Source: Nitrosopumilaceae archaeon
Lineage (GTDB): Archaea; Thermoproteota; Nitrososphaeria; Nitrososphaerales; Nitrosopumilaceae
Length of the DNA stretch: 64,000 bases
Assembly: GCA_028279545.1 (NCBI GenBank)
Contig: JANQNN010000003.1
Location: forward strand, 1 to 64,000
Reading direction: 5' to 3'
Part shown: positions 42,960-52,917 of the stretch, piece by piece
Layout: each line of letters starts with the position of its first letter
Position numbering within the stretch: position 1 is the first letter of the stretch
Translations under genes and position numbers: made by a program
Notes under the pieces: model-generated
Told to the model about the DNA's origin: nothing
What the model saw: the letters and a program-made list of their open reading frames with translations, nothing else
Databases searched by the model: none

Positions 42960-43267
42960 TTTGTAGATTCTGAAATCCAATCAAGATATGATTTGTTAAT
43001 TGATGTTATGTCAAGTTCAGCAATTTCGGGAACATCATATGGATGAGTAGATTTAATTTTTTCTTTAAGAATTTTTTTGTTTTTGTAGGTAGTTTTGAAT
43101 AAGGCCAAGTACTCTGAAGAATTTTCAATTTTTCCTTGCCAGGAATAAATTGAAGAAATTTTGGTTATGTTTACACATGCTACTATTTTGGATTTTACTA
43201 GTTCATTTGAAATTTTAAGAATAGATTTTTTGTTTGGGTAAGTTGAGAGTATTATTATTGGTTTCAT
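42956..43267 (-). CDS. cutA: CutA1 divalent-cation tolerance protein
   Basis: A 103-residue CutA1: IILSTYPNKKSILKISNELVKSKIVACVNI, IYSWQGKIENSSEYLALFKT and THPYDVPEIAELDI match the trimeric ferredoxin-like family. Function in metal tolerance is uncertain even in model systems. The 3' end overlaps convergent pelA by 4 bp. Confidence 0.93.
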   Translation of the reverse strand: MKPIIILSTYPNKKSILKISNELVKSKIVACVNITKISSIYSWQGKIENSSEYLALFKTTYKNKKILKEKIKSTHPYDVPEIAELDITSINKSYLDWISESTN

Positions 43268-43310
43268 AGTAAACGATAAATGGCCGAGGTTTAAAAAATT
43301 AACAATTAGT

Positions 43311-44507
43311 TTGGAACTTGATTTTATTACCCAAAATGCGATTATCTATGTTTTGATTGCTTGGGTAGTAATAGTTGTTTCAGCCAAGGCATTGAAACTG
43401 GAAAAATATGGGTTTGAGATTAAGGCATATAGTTTAGTTTATAAAAATAAACAAGTCCAATCAGTTTTAACAAAAATTCTTGGAAGAACTAGAAGAGGAA
43501 TACGAATTTTTGCAGATGTAAGCGTAATTGCGGGTTTTATAATGATGGGGTTTGCATTTTGGTTTTTAATAGACAATGTTGTAAAATATTTTGCAGAATC
43601 ATCTGATTTTGCACAACTTACCGTTTTGATACCAGGAGTAACTTTAACTTCATCATCATCAATTGCATATTTTCTTTTATCGATTCCAATTGTTTTAGTT
43701 GTACATGAGGGTGCTCATGGAATTGTTGGTACCTTAGAAAAAATTAGAATAAAGACTGGAGGTTTTGCAATCTTTATCGCTATGTTTGCAGGATTTGTAG
43801 AACCAGATGAAGAAGAATTTGGTAAAGCAAAAAAGATTTCCAAATTAAGAGTTATTGGGGCAGGAGCTACTGCAAATGTAATTTTCGCATTTGTATTAGG
43901 GTTTATTCTATTGACAAATCCATTATTTGCATTAGTTATGCCAGAACCACTGTTAAGTACATTTTATGAATTACCTCAAGGGGTTTTGGTTCTTTCAATC
44001 ATCGAAAATTCGGGAGCTGAACAAGCTGGATTATTGGCAAATGATATAATTACTTCTATAAATGGAAACCCGATTTTAAATCCATTAGATTTTCCTAGCT
44101 TGACGCCAGGAGAGACTTCGGAGGTGTCGGTTCTTAGAGATGGTGAACAATTAGATTTCTTGGTTGATATTACTCCATCTCCAGAAGATCCAGAACGAGG
44201 TTTGATTGGAATAATGCGAGATAATTCATTGGCCTATAAACCTGTTCTAAATTTTATTGAGTGGAATGATCCAAGTGTCTCGATGTTTTTGTTATGGTTA
44301 TGGATGATTTCATTTTTCATTGGTATCATCAATATGTTGCCATTGCCAATTTTAGATGGAGGAAAGTTCATTCATACTATTATTGATAAAAAAATGTCTG
44401 AGAAAACAGTAAATGGAGTAATGTGGGGTATTTATGGCCTTACCTTTGCTCTTTTCGGTCTAAACATCGCTTTATCATATTTGAAATCTGGTTGGTTTAC
44501 CATCTAA
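43311..44507 (+). CDS. Site-2-protease-type (M50) membrane metalloprotease with PDZ domain
   Basis: A 398-residue intramembrane protease. The active-site helix is HEGAHG (HExxH) in VLVVHEGAHGIVG at ~138-145. A PDZ domain (~225-285; VLSIIENSGAEQAGLLANDIITSINGNPI) and the third-ligand motif LPLPILDGGKF (~345) complete an M50B protease. Six or so TM helices. Likely role is regulated intramembrane proteolysis or quality control; substrate unknown. The start is TTG at 43311. Confidence 0.88.
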   Translation: MELDFITQNAIIYVLIAWVVIVVSAKALKLEKYGFEIKAYSLVYKNKQVQSVLTKILGRTRRGIRIFADVSVIAGFIMMGFAFWFLIDNVVKYFAESSDFAQLTVLIPGVTLTSSSSIAYFLLSIPIVLVVHEGAHGIVGTLEKIRIKTGGFAIFIAMFAGFVEPDEEEFGKAKKISKLRVIGAGATANVIFAFVLGFILLTNPLFALVMPEPLLSTFYELPQGVLVLSIIENSGAEQAGLLANDIITSINGNPILNPLDFPSLTPGETSEVSVLRDGEQLDFLVDITPSPEDPERGLIGIMRDNSLAYKPVLNFIEWNDPSVSMFLLWLWMISFFIGIINMLPLPILDGGKFIHTIIDKKMSEKTVNGVMWGIYGLTFALFGLNIALSYLKSGWFTI

Positions 44508-44550
44508 AAAGTCCTAAAGAATAATTAATGAAATAATTTAGTTTAATTTA

Positions 44551-45465
44551 TTGAAATGTGATAGATGTGAAAATCAAATAGCATTCACACGGAAATATTC
44601 AGGAGAAAAATTATGCTCTCAATGCTTTTCAAACTCCATTCTTAGAAAAACCGCTAAAACGATTTCAAAATATAAAATGATAAAAAATGATGAATTAGTT
44701 TCTGTAGCAGTTTCTGGGGGAAAAGATTCCTTGGCTCTCTTAAATATATTAAACAAAATGGCCACAAATCATAATTTTAGAATTAAGGCAATTACAATCG
44801 ATGAAGGAATACCAGGATATAGAGATGAGGCACTTGAAATTGTGGAAAAGTTTTGTAAAAAACTAAATGTAGAATTAACTACATATTCATACAAAAAATT
44901 ATTCGAATTAACTCTAGATGAGGCATTAAATTTAAGAGAAAATCAAAAAATGTCCTCTTGTTCTATTTGTGGAACCCTTCGGAGAAGAGCAATGGATTAT
45001 GCCGCAAATGATATTGGTGCTGATGTAATTGCTACGGCTCATAACTTGGATGATGTATTGCAAACTTTTGTAATAAACATGTTATCTGGAGATACAAACA
45101 AGGTTGGTTGGATGGATCCAGATACCTCTGAAAACTCTTTGAGAAAAATAAAGCCATTTTGTGAAATTTATGAATCAGAAATTGTGTTTTATGCCTTTAC
45201 AAATAATATTCCTTTTCAGTCAGAGCCTTGTCCCCATATGAATGAGGGAATTAGGACAGAAATTCGTGAATTTTTAAATTCGTTAGAAAATCAGCATAGT
45301 GGAGTAAAAAATAATCTATATCAATCAATAATCAAGATTTCTCAAATTGTAAAAGATTCAAATCAGAAACAAAAAAAAGTTTGTAAAAAATGTGGAAAAC
45401 CTTGCACAGGGACCATTTGTTCTGTTTGCAGTATTATTTTGAAACTAAATGAAAAGAAAACCTAA
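44551..45465 (+). CDS. tRNA 2-thiouridine synthetase, TtuA/Ncs6-type
   Basis: A 304-residue protein. The N-terminal zinc finger (CDRCENQ...CSQC), the PP-loop SGGKDSLALL at ~57-66, SCSICGTLRRRAMDYAA with the catalytic CxxC, and a C-terminal CKKCGKPC...CSVC zinc finger define the TtuA/Ncs6 family. These thiolate U34 or U54 of tRNA using a ubiquitin-like or Fe-S sulfur carrier. The start is TTG at 44551. Confidence 0.9.
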   Translation: MKCDRCENQIAFTRKYSGEKLCSQCFSNSILRKTAKTISKYKMIKNDELVSVAVSGGKDSLALLNILNKMATNHNFRIKAITIDEGIPGYRDEALEIVEKFCKKLNVELTTYSYKKLFELTLDEALNLRENQKMSSCSICGTLRRRAMDYAANDIGADVIATAHNLDDVLQTFVINMLSGDTNKVGWMDPDTSENSLRKIKPFCEIYESEIVFYAFTNNIPFQSEPCPHMNEGIRTEIREFLNSLENQHSGVKNNLYQSIIKISQIVKDSNQKQKKVCKKCGKPCTGTICSVCSIILKLNEKKT

Positions 45466-45493
45466 TGCAAATATAACAATAAAAATAAAGAAA

Positions 45494-45815
45494 AATGGTA
45501 GTGGGGAGGATCAGGGTGCTAGCCGTGCCCTATTCTGAAACCGGCTATATGCAGAGATCAGTAACTGTTGAGTAAATCTCTAGGTAGGTAATTCCCACTT
45601 GGTGTGCGGAAATGAAATCACGCCGAGGCGGGTGGTTGCAGGACTAGAATTATCCGAAGGGATAACTTCTAAGACCGAACCATTGAAAGGGATGAGGTCC
45701 GGGAGGGAGCAATCCTAAGATGGAGTATCCACGCTTCCTCGTCAACGTGGCGGATCTTGTATGCCTTGAAAAGGGGTTATCCGTCTAGACTGGGATCAGC
45801 AGATCTACTACCATT
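45494..45815 (+). ncRNA. Signal recognition particle (7S) RNA
   Basis: A ~322-nt region, GC-richer than its surroundings. The ends pair (AATGGTAGT at 45494 with ACTACCATT at 45807-45815) as helix 1. The helix 8 hallmark of SRP RNA is visible as GAGGTCCGGGAGGGAGCAAT followed by the apical part. The length and the Alu-domain-like 5' end are those of archaeal SRP RNA. It targets exported and membrane proteins with SRP19/SRP54. Confidence 0.9.
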
Positions 45816-45859
45816 AACTTCAATTAAATAACTTTCAATTACTTTACCATAAAATAATT

Positions 45860-46138
45860 TTAGTAACGCACATCAAACTCTGAAAATTCATTCATAAACT
45901 TTTCATTTCTTATTTCTACATCATCAACTCTTGCATTAGCTGGTCCCCCGTGACACCATTCCACTAAATTATTTACGTTTTCACCATTTCCTTCAAGAAG
46001 AGCTTCTACTCGTCCATCCATTAGATTTTTTACCCAGCCAAAAACATTTTGTTGTTTTGCCTTTACTTTTAATGCTTGACGAAAAAAAACACCTTGCACT
46101 TTTCCTTTCACAAAAACTCTAACTCGTTGATTTGTCAT
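45860..46138 (-). CDS. acyP: Acylphosphatase
   Basis: A 92-residue acylphosphatase. VRVFVKGKVQGVFFRQALKVKAK carries the phosphate-binding loop with the catalytic Arg (FFRQ), and GWVKNLMDGRVEALLEGN has the catalytic Asn. It hydrolyses acyl phosphates. It converges on the SRP RNA. Confidence 0.95.
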   Translation of the reverse strand: MTNQRVRVFVKGKVQGVFFRQALKVKAKQQNVFGWVKNLMDGRVEALLEGNGENVNNLVEWCHGGPANARVDDVEIRNEKFMNEFSEFDVRY

Positions 46139-46191
46139 TAAGAGATTTTAATTCTCAAGTTGCTTATCAATTTTAGGTTGAAAAAAAGAAA

Positions 46192-46926
46192 TTATTTACG
46201 TTCCTTGATTCGGGCTCTACCTGTTTTTCTAGCAGCAATACTTCCTACCTTTGCTCCAGGAGGAGCATCACGAGAAACTGTAGAACCTTGTCCAACATGT
46301 TGGTGTCTTCCACCACCGTGAGGGTGTACATAAGCTGCTTGTGCAACACCTCGAACAATAGGATACTTTTGTCCTTTGGCACGGAAACTTCGCCATTTGT
46401 TGCCTGCTAACATAAAGGGTCTATCAGTTGAACCTCCACCTGCAAGAGTCCCAATCATTGCTCGATTTTTTGGATTAAGCGTAATGAATTTGCCTGATGG
46501 AAGTTTTAATGTTACACCTTCTTCACCATGAGAAAAAACTGTCGCATTACCACCAGCTGACTTTACGATGGTTCCACCATCACCAAAATGGCGTTCAATA
46601 TTACAAACAATAGTACCATCAGGAATATTTTGAACGCTAATTACGTTACCTTTTTCAATTTTTGATTTTAAGCCAAAGTTCAAAACTTCTCCAACTTTAG
46701 TTCCCAGAACTGCCGGAACAAAAGAAACAGAGCCGTCTTCAAATCGTACTTTACTAAGGGGGGCTTCCCTACCGCTCTCATGGATTAAATCAATTACTTC
46801 TCCAGAACGCTGTTCACTTAACGAAAAACGAGGATATTTTGCTTTTTGTCCTACTTTTCCTGTAGATGATGCTCTAAATTGATTCCCTCCACGGCCACGT
46901 CTTCTAACTAAAGGTCTTTTACCCAA
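46192..46926 (-). CDS. rpl2: 50S ribosomal protein L2
   Basis: A 244-residue archaeal uL2. The start is TTG at 46926, giving MGKRPLVRRRGRGGNQFRAS, the family N-terminus; the longer frame to 46995 is not conserved. IERHFGDGGTIVKSAG, NKWRSFRAKGQKYPIVRGVAQAAYVHPHGGGRHQH and the basic C-terminus are characteristic. It is essential for the peptidyl transferase centre. It lies alone here, without the other S10-operon genes. Confidence 0.96.
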   Translation of the reverse strand: MGKRPLVRRRGRGGNQFRASSTGKVGQKAKYPRFSLSEQRSGEVIDLIHESGREAPLSKVRFEDGSVSFVPAVLGTKVGEVLNFGLKSKIEKGNVISVQNIPDGTIVCNIERHFGDGGTIVKSAGGNATVFSHGEEGVTLKLPSGKFITLNPKNRAMIGTLAGGGSTDRPFMLAGNKWRSFRAKGQKYPIVRGVAQAAYVHPHGGGRHQHVGQGSTVSRDAPPGAKVGSIAARKTGRARIKERK

Positions 46927-46998
46927 GTAGATCGTTTGCCAATTATTGTAGATTTTAAGCTTGTGATTATATTGTGTTTCTACCCAAAATACCACAAA

Positions 46999-47009
46999 GG
47001 TATAAAAAT
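46999..47009 (+). promoter_or_regulatory. TATA box of the Cdc48 gene
   Basis: GGTATAAAAAT is ~25 nt before the ATG at 47030, indicating a leaderless message. Confidence 0.6.
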
Positions 47010-47029
47010 TAGACGACTGAATTTCCTTT

Positions 47030-49216
47030 ATGAGTCAAAATGCTCTTTCTTTGAAGGTTTTAGAAGCTTATACCCGTGATGTTGGGCGGGGAGTAGCAAG
47101 GATTGATTACGATTCGATGGACACTCTTGGAGCATCAACTGGTGATGTAATTGAAATTAAAGGTAAAAGAAGAACGGTAGCAAAATGTCTTCCTTTATAC
47201 CCCTCAGATGAAGGAAAAGGAATTATCAGAATTGATGGGTTAGGTAGAAACAATTCTGGAATAGCAATAGGAGATACAATAACAGTAAGAAAAATCAAAG
47301 CCGTTGCAGCTGAAAAAGTTGTAGTAGCTCCCTTAGAAGCAATTCCTCCAATTGATGAGCGATATTTAGCTGATGCTTTAGAAAGTGTTCCCTTGATTAA
47401 AGGAGATAACGTTATGGTTCCTTATTTTGGTGGACGTTTAACTTTTCAAGTTATTGGGGTTACACCAGCAGCAGATGCCGTTTTAGTTACTCAAAAAACT
47501 GTATTCCACATTGCTGAAAAAGGAGAGACATTACGAGGAGTTCCTCAGGTAACTTACGAAGATATTGGAGGAATTGGAAATGAAATTAAAAAAGTTAGAG
47601 AGATGATAGAGTTGCCATTAAGGCACCCTGAAATTTTTGAAAAGTTGGGAATTGAAGCACCTAAAGGTGTTTTGTTGTTTGGTCCACCCGGTACAGGAAA
47701 AACTTTGCTTGCAAAGGCAGTAGCAAATGAAAGTCAAGCTCATTTCATTAGTATATCAGGCCCTGAGATAATGAGTAAGTTTTATGGTGAAAGCGAAGCA
47801 AGGTTACGTGAAATTTTCAAAGAAGCTAGAGAAAAAGCACCATCAATTATTTTTGTTGATGAAATTGATTCCATTGCTCCCAAAAGAGAGGAAGTAACAG
47901 GCGAAGTTGAAAGAAGAGTAGTTTCACAAATGTTATCTTTAATGGATGGCTTAGAAGCAAGAGGTAAAGTAATTGTAATAGCTGCTACAAACAGACCAAA
48001 TGCAATTGATCCTGCTCTAAGGAGACCGGGTAGATTTGATAGAGAAATTGAGATTAAAGTGCCAGATAAAAAAGGAAGACGAGACATTCTTTCAATTCAT
48101 AGTAGGAATATGCCATTAACTGATGATGTAAATATCGATAAAATTGCAGCAGTTAGTCACGGTTATGTTGGTGCAGACTTGGAATATCTTTGTAAGGAAG
48201 CTGCAATGAAATGTTTGAGAAGATTACTTCCTGTATTAAATTTGGAAGAGGAGAAAATACCTCCCGAAACACTTGAACAACTTGTGGTGAACCATGAAGA
48301 TTTCCAAAAAGCTTTGATTGAAGTTACACCATCTGGAATGAGAGAAGTATTCATTGAAAATCCAGATGTTAGATGGGATCAAGTTGGTGGATTAGATGAT
48401 GTTAAACAAGAACTTCAAGAAGCCGTAGAATGGCCAATGAAATATCCAGGACTCTATGATAAATTAGGACATAGAATGCCTAGAGGAATTTTACTTCATG
48501 GTCCTAGTGGTACTGGAAAAACTTTGTTAGCTAAAGCAGTTGCTACAGAAAGTGAAGCAAACTTTGTTTCTGTTAGAGGGCCAGAACTTTTATCAAAATG
48601 GGTAGGAGAATCTGAACGTGGAATTAGGGAAATTTTCAGAAGAGCCAGACAAGCATCACCATGTGTAGTATTCTTTGATGAAATTGATTCAATTGCCCCC
48701 ATTAGAGGAGCTGGTGGCGAAACAGCTGTTACAGAAAGAGTGGTAAGTCAGCTTTTAACTGAATTAGACGGCATGGAGAACATGCACGGAGTAGTAGTTT
48801 TAGCAGCTACTAATAGAGCAGATATGATTGATCCTGCCTTGCTTAGACCAGGAAGATTTGATAAAATTATCCAAATTCCATTGCCTGATAAAGAAAGTAG
48901 AAAGATGATAATTAAAATTGGATCTAAAACAATACCAGTAATCGATGAGGCTAGTGATCCTCAAAGAGTAGATTATGATAAAATTGCAGAGTTAACTGAT
49001 GGTCTTAGTGGTGCAGACGTTGCAGCAATTTCAAATACCGCTGTTTCTTTGGTTATTCATGAATTTTTGGATAAGCATCCTGATGCAAAAGAAGTAGAAA
49101 AGAGTTCAGAAAATGCAAAAGTTGGAATGAAACATTTTGAAGAAGCAGTAAAGAAAGTTAGAGAACAAAAAGACCTAAAGATTGGCGAAAAATTAGTAGC
49201 ATCTTATTACAGGTAG
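47030..49216 (+). CDS. Cdc48/p97-type AAA+ ATPase (VAT)
   Basis: A 728-residue two-ATPase protein. The N-domain (1-180, [36 protein letters not shown]) is followed by D1 with Walker A GPPGTGKT (~218) and DEIDSIAP, and D2 with GPSGTGKT (~491) and DEIDSIAP. D2 has Ser in place of the second Pro of GPPGTGKT. An SRH motif and arginine fingers are present in both. It unfolds proteins for the proteasome. Confidence 0.96.
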   Translation: MSQNALSLKVLEAYTRDVGRGVARIDYDSMDTLGASTGDVIEIKGKRRTVAKCLPLYPSDEGKGIIRIDGLGRNNSGIAIGDTITVRKIKAVAAEKVVVAPLEAIPPIDERYLADALESVPLIKGDNVMVPYFGGRLTFQVIGVTPAADAVLVTQKTVFHIAEKGETLRGVPQVTYEDIGGIGNEIKKVREMIELPLRHPEIFEKLGIEAPKGVLLFGPPGTGKTLLAKAVANESQAHFISISGPEIMSKFYGESEARLREIFKEAREKAPSIIFVDEIDSIAPKREEVTGEVERRVVSQMLSLMDGLEARGKVIVIAATNRPNAIDPALRRPGRFDREIEIKVPDKKGRRDILSIHSRNMPLTDDVNIDKIAAVSHGYVGADLEYLCKEAAMKCLRRLLPVLNLEEEKIPPETLEQLVVNHEDFQKALIEVTPSGMREVFIENPDVRWDQVGGLDDVKQELQEAVEWPMKYPGLYDKLGHRMPRGILLHGPSGTGKTLLAKAVATESEANFVSVRGPELLSKWVGESERGIREIFRRARQASPCVVFFDEIDSIAPIRGAGGETAVTERVVSQLLTELDGMENMHGVVVLAATNRADMIDPALLRPGRFDKIIQIPLPDKESRKMIIKIGSKTIPVIDEASDPQRVDYDKIAELTDGLSGADVAAISNTAVSLVIHEFLDKHPDAKEVEKSSENAKVGMKHFEEAVKKVREQKDLKIGEKLVASYYR

Positions 49217-49250
49217 TTTTTATTTAATAGAATTCTAGTATTTCTGGTAA

Positions 49251-50537
49251 ATGCACGAATATACAGGATATACTGGACAGTCTCTTCAATTTCTAAAATC
49301 TAATGAGGTCGCAGTTGGAAATTCAGTGAAAATTATTGCTGATTTAACGTTCTTTGGAATTATAATGCCTAGGTATGAACATTCAGATGATAAACACATT
49401 GTCCTCAAATTAAATAGTGGGTATAATGTTGGCTTAGAAATAGAAAAAATCAAGCAAGTTGAAAAATTAACCACTGTTGAAAAAAATATTGAAGAAAATG
49501 AGAAAGTAGAAAAAAATCCCAATCTACCAAAAATTCTATTATTGTCTACTGGAGGAACTATTGCAAGTAAGGTAGATTACAGAACAGGTGCAGTTACACC
49601 CATTTTAACAGCTGATGAATTGAATTCTTCTGTTCCAGAACTTGCAGAGATGGCCAATATTGACACTCAAGTTTTATTTTCTGAATATTCAGAAAATATT
49701 ATTCCTGATCATTGGATAGAAATTTCAAATAAATTAGTTGAATATTCAAATTCTGATTATGCAGGAATTTTAATTGCTCATGGTACTGATACCATGCATT
49801 ATACCTCATCTTTCCTTTCTTTCGCTTTAGCAGGATTTCCAATACCTATTGCATTAGTGGGCTCACAAAGATCTTCAGACCGAGCTTCTTCAGATGCTGC
49901 CCTAAACCTAATTGGGGCAACCAAATTTTTGGTTGAATGTAAAACTAAAGGAATCTATGTTGTCATGCATAACGATGAAAGTGATGAAACCATAGCGTGT
50001 CATTTGGGAACTAGAGTAAGAAAAAATCATACAAGCAAAAGGAGTGCATTTAAAACCGTAGGAGAAAATCCTGCATATCTTATTTTTAAAGAAAAAATTT
50101 TAAAAAATACCACAAAAGATTTTTTTACATCAAAAGAATTTAATCCAAAAATAAATCTAGATTCTAAAGTTGCTCTAGTAAAATACTATCCCGGATATGA
50201 TCCAAATCTTTTGGAAAAAATTATTGAAATGGGTTATAGGGGAATAATTTTTGAGGGAACAGGATTAGGTCATGTTGGAAAAACAATGTATGATACTGTA
50301 AAAAAAGCTCAAAGTAAAGGAATATTCCTTGGAATGACTTCTCAATGCATAGATGGAAGAATAAGTATGACAGTATATGAAAGTGGTCGGGATTTACTTG
50401 ATTTAGGAATTATTCCCTTAGAAAATATGATACCAGAAGTTGCTCTAGTAAAAGCAATGTGGGCATTAGGAAATTTAAAAGAAACTAATGATATTAAAGA
50501 AATTATGTTATGTAATATTGCATCTGAGATATCATAG
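49251..50537 (+). CDS. gatD: Glutamyl-tRNA(Gln) amidotransferase subunit D
   Basis: A 428-residue asparaginase-like subunit. A short N-terminal extension (~1-90) precedes the catalytic domain with LLSTGGTIASKVDYRTGAVTP (nucleophile Thr), AHGTDTMHYT (DTM motif) and GSQRSSDRASSDAALNL. It releases ammonia from Gln or Asn for GatE. It is followed by gatE after 18 bp. Confidence 0.96.
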   Translation: MHEYTGYTGQSLQFLKSNEVAVGNSVKIIADLTFFGIIMPRYEHSDDKHIVLKLNSGYNVGLEIEKIKQVEKLTTVEKNIEENEKVEKNPNLPKILLLSTGGTIASKVDYRTGAVTPILTADELNSSVPELAEMANIDTQVLFSEYSENIIPDHWIEISNKLVEYSNSDYAGILIAHGTDTMHYTSSFLSFALAGFPIPIALVGSQRSSDRASSDAALNLIGATKFLVECKTKGIYVVMHNDESDETIACHLGTRVRKNHTSKRSAFKTVGENPAYLIFKEKILKNTTKDFFTSKEFNPKINLDSKVALVKYYPGYDPNLLEKIIEMGYRGIIFEGTGLGHVGKTMYDTVKKAQSKGIFLGMTSQCIDGRISMTVYESGRDLLDLGIIPLENMIPEVALVKAMWALGNLKETNDIKEIMLCNIASEIS

Positions 50538-50555
50538 AAAATTGAAAGAGCAAAA

Positions 50556-52457
50556 ATGTCTGAATTAAATTTTGAAGAAATAGGATTAAAGGTTGGCTTG
50601 GAGATCCATCAACAATTAGCTACAAATAAAAAATTATTTTGTAATTGTAAACCCGTAGAATCAGATGAATTTACAAATAAATTTCAAAGGAAATTACGTG
50701 CCGTAAAAAGTGAGCTTGGAGAATATGATCCTGCAGCTTTATTTGAAAAGTCAAAATCAAAGACAATAATTTATTATTCACATCCCCAAAGTAGTTGCCT
50801 TGTAGAAGAAGACGAAGAACCTCCACATGAGTTAGATAACGATGCCAAGGACCTTGCGTTTGTTATTTCATCTTCCTTAAAATCAAACATATTCCGAGAA
50901 ATTTACCCTATGAGAAAAACTGTAATTGATGGCTCTAACACTACAGGTTTCCAAAGAACTATGTTGATATCACAAGGGGGATTTATCGAAGTTGATGGGG
51001 AAAAAATTGGGGTTCAATCTATTTGTCTCGAGGAAGACGCAGCAAAACTTCTAGGAGATAAGGGAGTCATAAGAGAGTTTAGCCTAGACCGCCTTGGAGT
51101 TCCACTTGTTGAAATTGCCCTTGAACCTGTAGAAGGTAAACCCTCAAAAATTAAAAAAATTGCATTATCTCTTGGAAAGCTGCTTAGAAGCACTAAAAAA
51201 GTGACAAGAGGGATTGGCTCTATTCGCCAGGACGTTAATGTATCGATAAAAAATGGTGGAGCTGTTGTTGAAGTAAAAGGAGTTCAGCAGTTAGATCAAT
51301 TAGAAAAAATTATAGAATTTGAGGCAAAAAGACAGTATGGTTTACTCAAAATTGCAAACAAACTTCAAGATTCAAATTTTGAAAAAATTTCAGAAAAAAA
51401 TGTCTTTGTGATTACAAACGATTGGAAAAATTGTAAATCAAAAATTATTCAGAAAGCTCTTAAGGATAATTCTGTAATAAAGGCAATAAAAATTCCAAAT
51501 TTTTCTGGAATGTTTGGTTTTTCTCCTTTTGAAGGAATAAGATTAGGAAAAGAAATAGCTCAAATAGTAAAATTTTTTGGAATCGGAGGGGTTTTTCATT
51601 CAGACGAACTTCCAAATTATGGAATTGAAGACGATGATATTGATATTGTAAAAAACTTGTTAAAAATTAATGAAAATGATGCATTTTTGATAATTGCAGC
51701 ACAAGAAAATAAAATAGGTTTTGCAATAAATTCAATAATTAATAGAATCAATCACGCAGTTGAAGGAGTACCCGCTGAAACTAGATTAGCTACATCCAAT
51801 GGGGAAACAATTTTTCTTAGACCACGTCCAGGATCTTCAAGAATGTATCCTGAAACGGATATTCCACCTATGCTTATAACAAACGAGGAGATTGAGCTAG
51901 CAAAAAAAAATATTCCAAAACCATGGGATAAATCAATTGAGGAGCTAAAAGAAAAATATAATTTAAACACACAACTAGCAGAACAAATCTTTGATTCTCA
52001 ATATTTTGAAATTTTTGAAGAAATAATTAAAAAAATATTAATTAATCCTATCTTTGTTGCATCTATTCTTTGTTCGACCATTACCAATTTAGAAAGGAAT
52101 GGCTTGAATTCACAACTTTTATCTAATGAAGAGATCACAAAATCCTTCAAGTTTTTAGAAAATGGAAAAATTACAAAAGAGTCTATTGAAATAATTTTTG
52201 AAAATATAATGTCCGGAAAATCAAAAACAATTGAAGATGCCTTAAAAGATACTGAAATTGAAATTGTTGATGAGGAAAAATTAGAAAAAATTATTGAGAA
52301 TATTGTGAATGAAAATAAAGAATTAATTCAGAAGCAAAAAGAAAGATCAATAGGACCTTTGATGGGAATAGCTATGAAGAAATTAAGAGGAAAAGCTTCA
52401 GGAGAAAATATCAATAACCTCCTTTTAAAATATATTAAAACAAATTTGGAAAATTAA
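50556..52457 (+). CDS. gatE: Glutamyl-tRNA(Gln) amidotransferase subunit E
   Basis: A 633-residue kinase-type subunit. It shows GLKVGLEIHQQLATNKKLFCNC, RKTVIDGSNTTGFQRTMLISQGG, SIRQDVNVSI, the GatE-specific insert domain (residues ~260-400) and the C-terminal YqeY-like tail (RSIGPLMGIAMKKLRGKA). It converts Glu-tRNA(Gln) to Gln-tRNA(Gln), replacing GlnRS in archaea. The presence of tRNA-Gln at 58822 fits. Confidence 0.96.
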   Translation: MSELNFEEIGLKVGLEIHQQLATNKKLFCNCKPVESDEFTNKFQRKLRAVKSELGEYDPAALFEKSKSKTIIYYSHPQSSCLVEEDEEPPHELDNDAKDLAFVISSSLKSNIFREIYPMRKTVIDGSNTTGFQRTMLISQGGFIEVDGEKIGVQSICLEEDAAKLLGDKGVIREFSLDRLGVPLVEIALEPVEGKPSKIKKIALSLGKLLRSTKKVTRGIGSIRQDVNVSIKNGGAVVEVKGVQQLDQLEKIIEFEAKRQYGLLKIANKLQDSNFEKISEKNVFVITNDWKNCKSKIIQKALKDNSVIKAIKIPNFSGMFGFSPFEGIRLGKEIAQIVKFFGIGGVFHSDELPNYGIEDDDIDIVKNLLKINENDAFLIIAAQENKIGFAINSIINRINHAVEGVPAETRLATSNGETIFLRPRPGSSRMYPETDIPPMLITNEEIELAKKNIPKPWDKSIEELKEKYNLNTQLAEQIFDSQYFEIFEEIIKKILINPIFVASILCSTITNLERNGLNSQLLSNEEITKSFKFLENGKITKESIEIIFENIMSGKSKTIEDALKDTEIEIVDEEKLEKIIENIVNENKELIQKQKERSIGPLMGIAMKKLRGKASGENINNLLLKYIKTNLEN

Positions 52458-52469
52458 GGAAAAAGAAGA

Positions 52470-52554
52470 TGCGGGAAGTGGGATTTGAACCCACGAACTC
52501 CTAAAAGATAAGGATCTGAACCTTACACCGTTGACCAGGCTGGGTGATTCCCGC
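52470..52554 (-). tRNA. tRNA-Leu (CAG)
   Basis: On the minus strand the acceptor stem GCGGGAA pairs with TTCCCGC plus discriminator A. The anticodon stem TAAGG/CCTTA encloses TTCAGAT (anticodon CAG). A type-II variable arm of ~12 nt and a T-loop (GTTCAAAT) are present. It is intronless, and CCA is not encoded. It lies 13 bp after gatE. Confidence 0.93.
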
Positions 52555-52633
52555 ATTTTGAGACTAAAAAGCCTTGAATAAGTTTCTTTATTACCCCGTT
52601 TTTTAAAATAGGAAAATAACTTGTGATGATTAA

Positions 52634-52801
52634 ATGAAATTTCGAGAAATCTATTGTAACAATTGTAAAAAAATGTTAGGGCGGTATAACATAAAATATT
52701 ATGATAATGATAAAATTAAAGAAATTTTGAAGTTTAGACATTCATTACATGTTAGAAAAGGACATCAAGTAATAATTAGAGATGTCATTAAAAAATCCTG
52801 A
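52634..52801 (+). CDS. 55-residue zinc-knuckle microprotein
   Basis: A frame from ATG at 52634. One CxxC pair (YCNNCKKMLGRYN) at 8-11 is followed by a basic helix-strand segment rich in His, Lys and Arg (FRHSLHVRKGHQVIIRDVIKKS). Probably a zinc-stabilised RNA- or protein-binding microprotein. It lies in the region between tRNA-Leu and dnaJ, convergent with dnaJ. Function unknown. Confidence 0.55.
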   Translation: MKFREIYCNNCKKMLGRYNIKYYDNDKIKEILKFRHSLHVRKGHQVIIRDVIKKS

Positions 52802-52917
52802 AAGATTGGATTCAACTAAAATTCTATTTTAAAATTCCCTTTATTGAAATAACCAAAATAATCAATTCAAAATTAATTTAATAAATCATTTAAAATAATT
52901 GTAAAATTTTTTTTGCA

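Noticed and set aside
46927-46995. N-terminal extension of ribosomal protein L2
   Set aside because: The family N-terminus begins at the TTG at 46926; the upstream codons are promoter sequence.
48496-48702. Ser replacing Pro in the second Walker A of the Cdc48 protein as a sign of inactivation
   Set aside because: The GxxxxGKT core, Walker B and arginine-finger region are all intact, so loss of ATPase activity is not supported.
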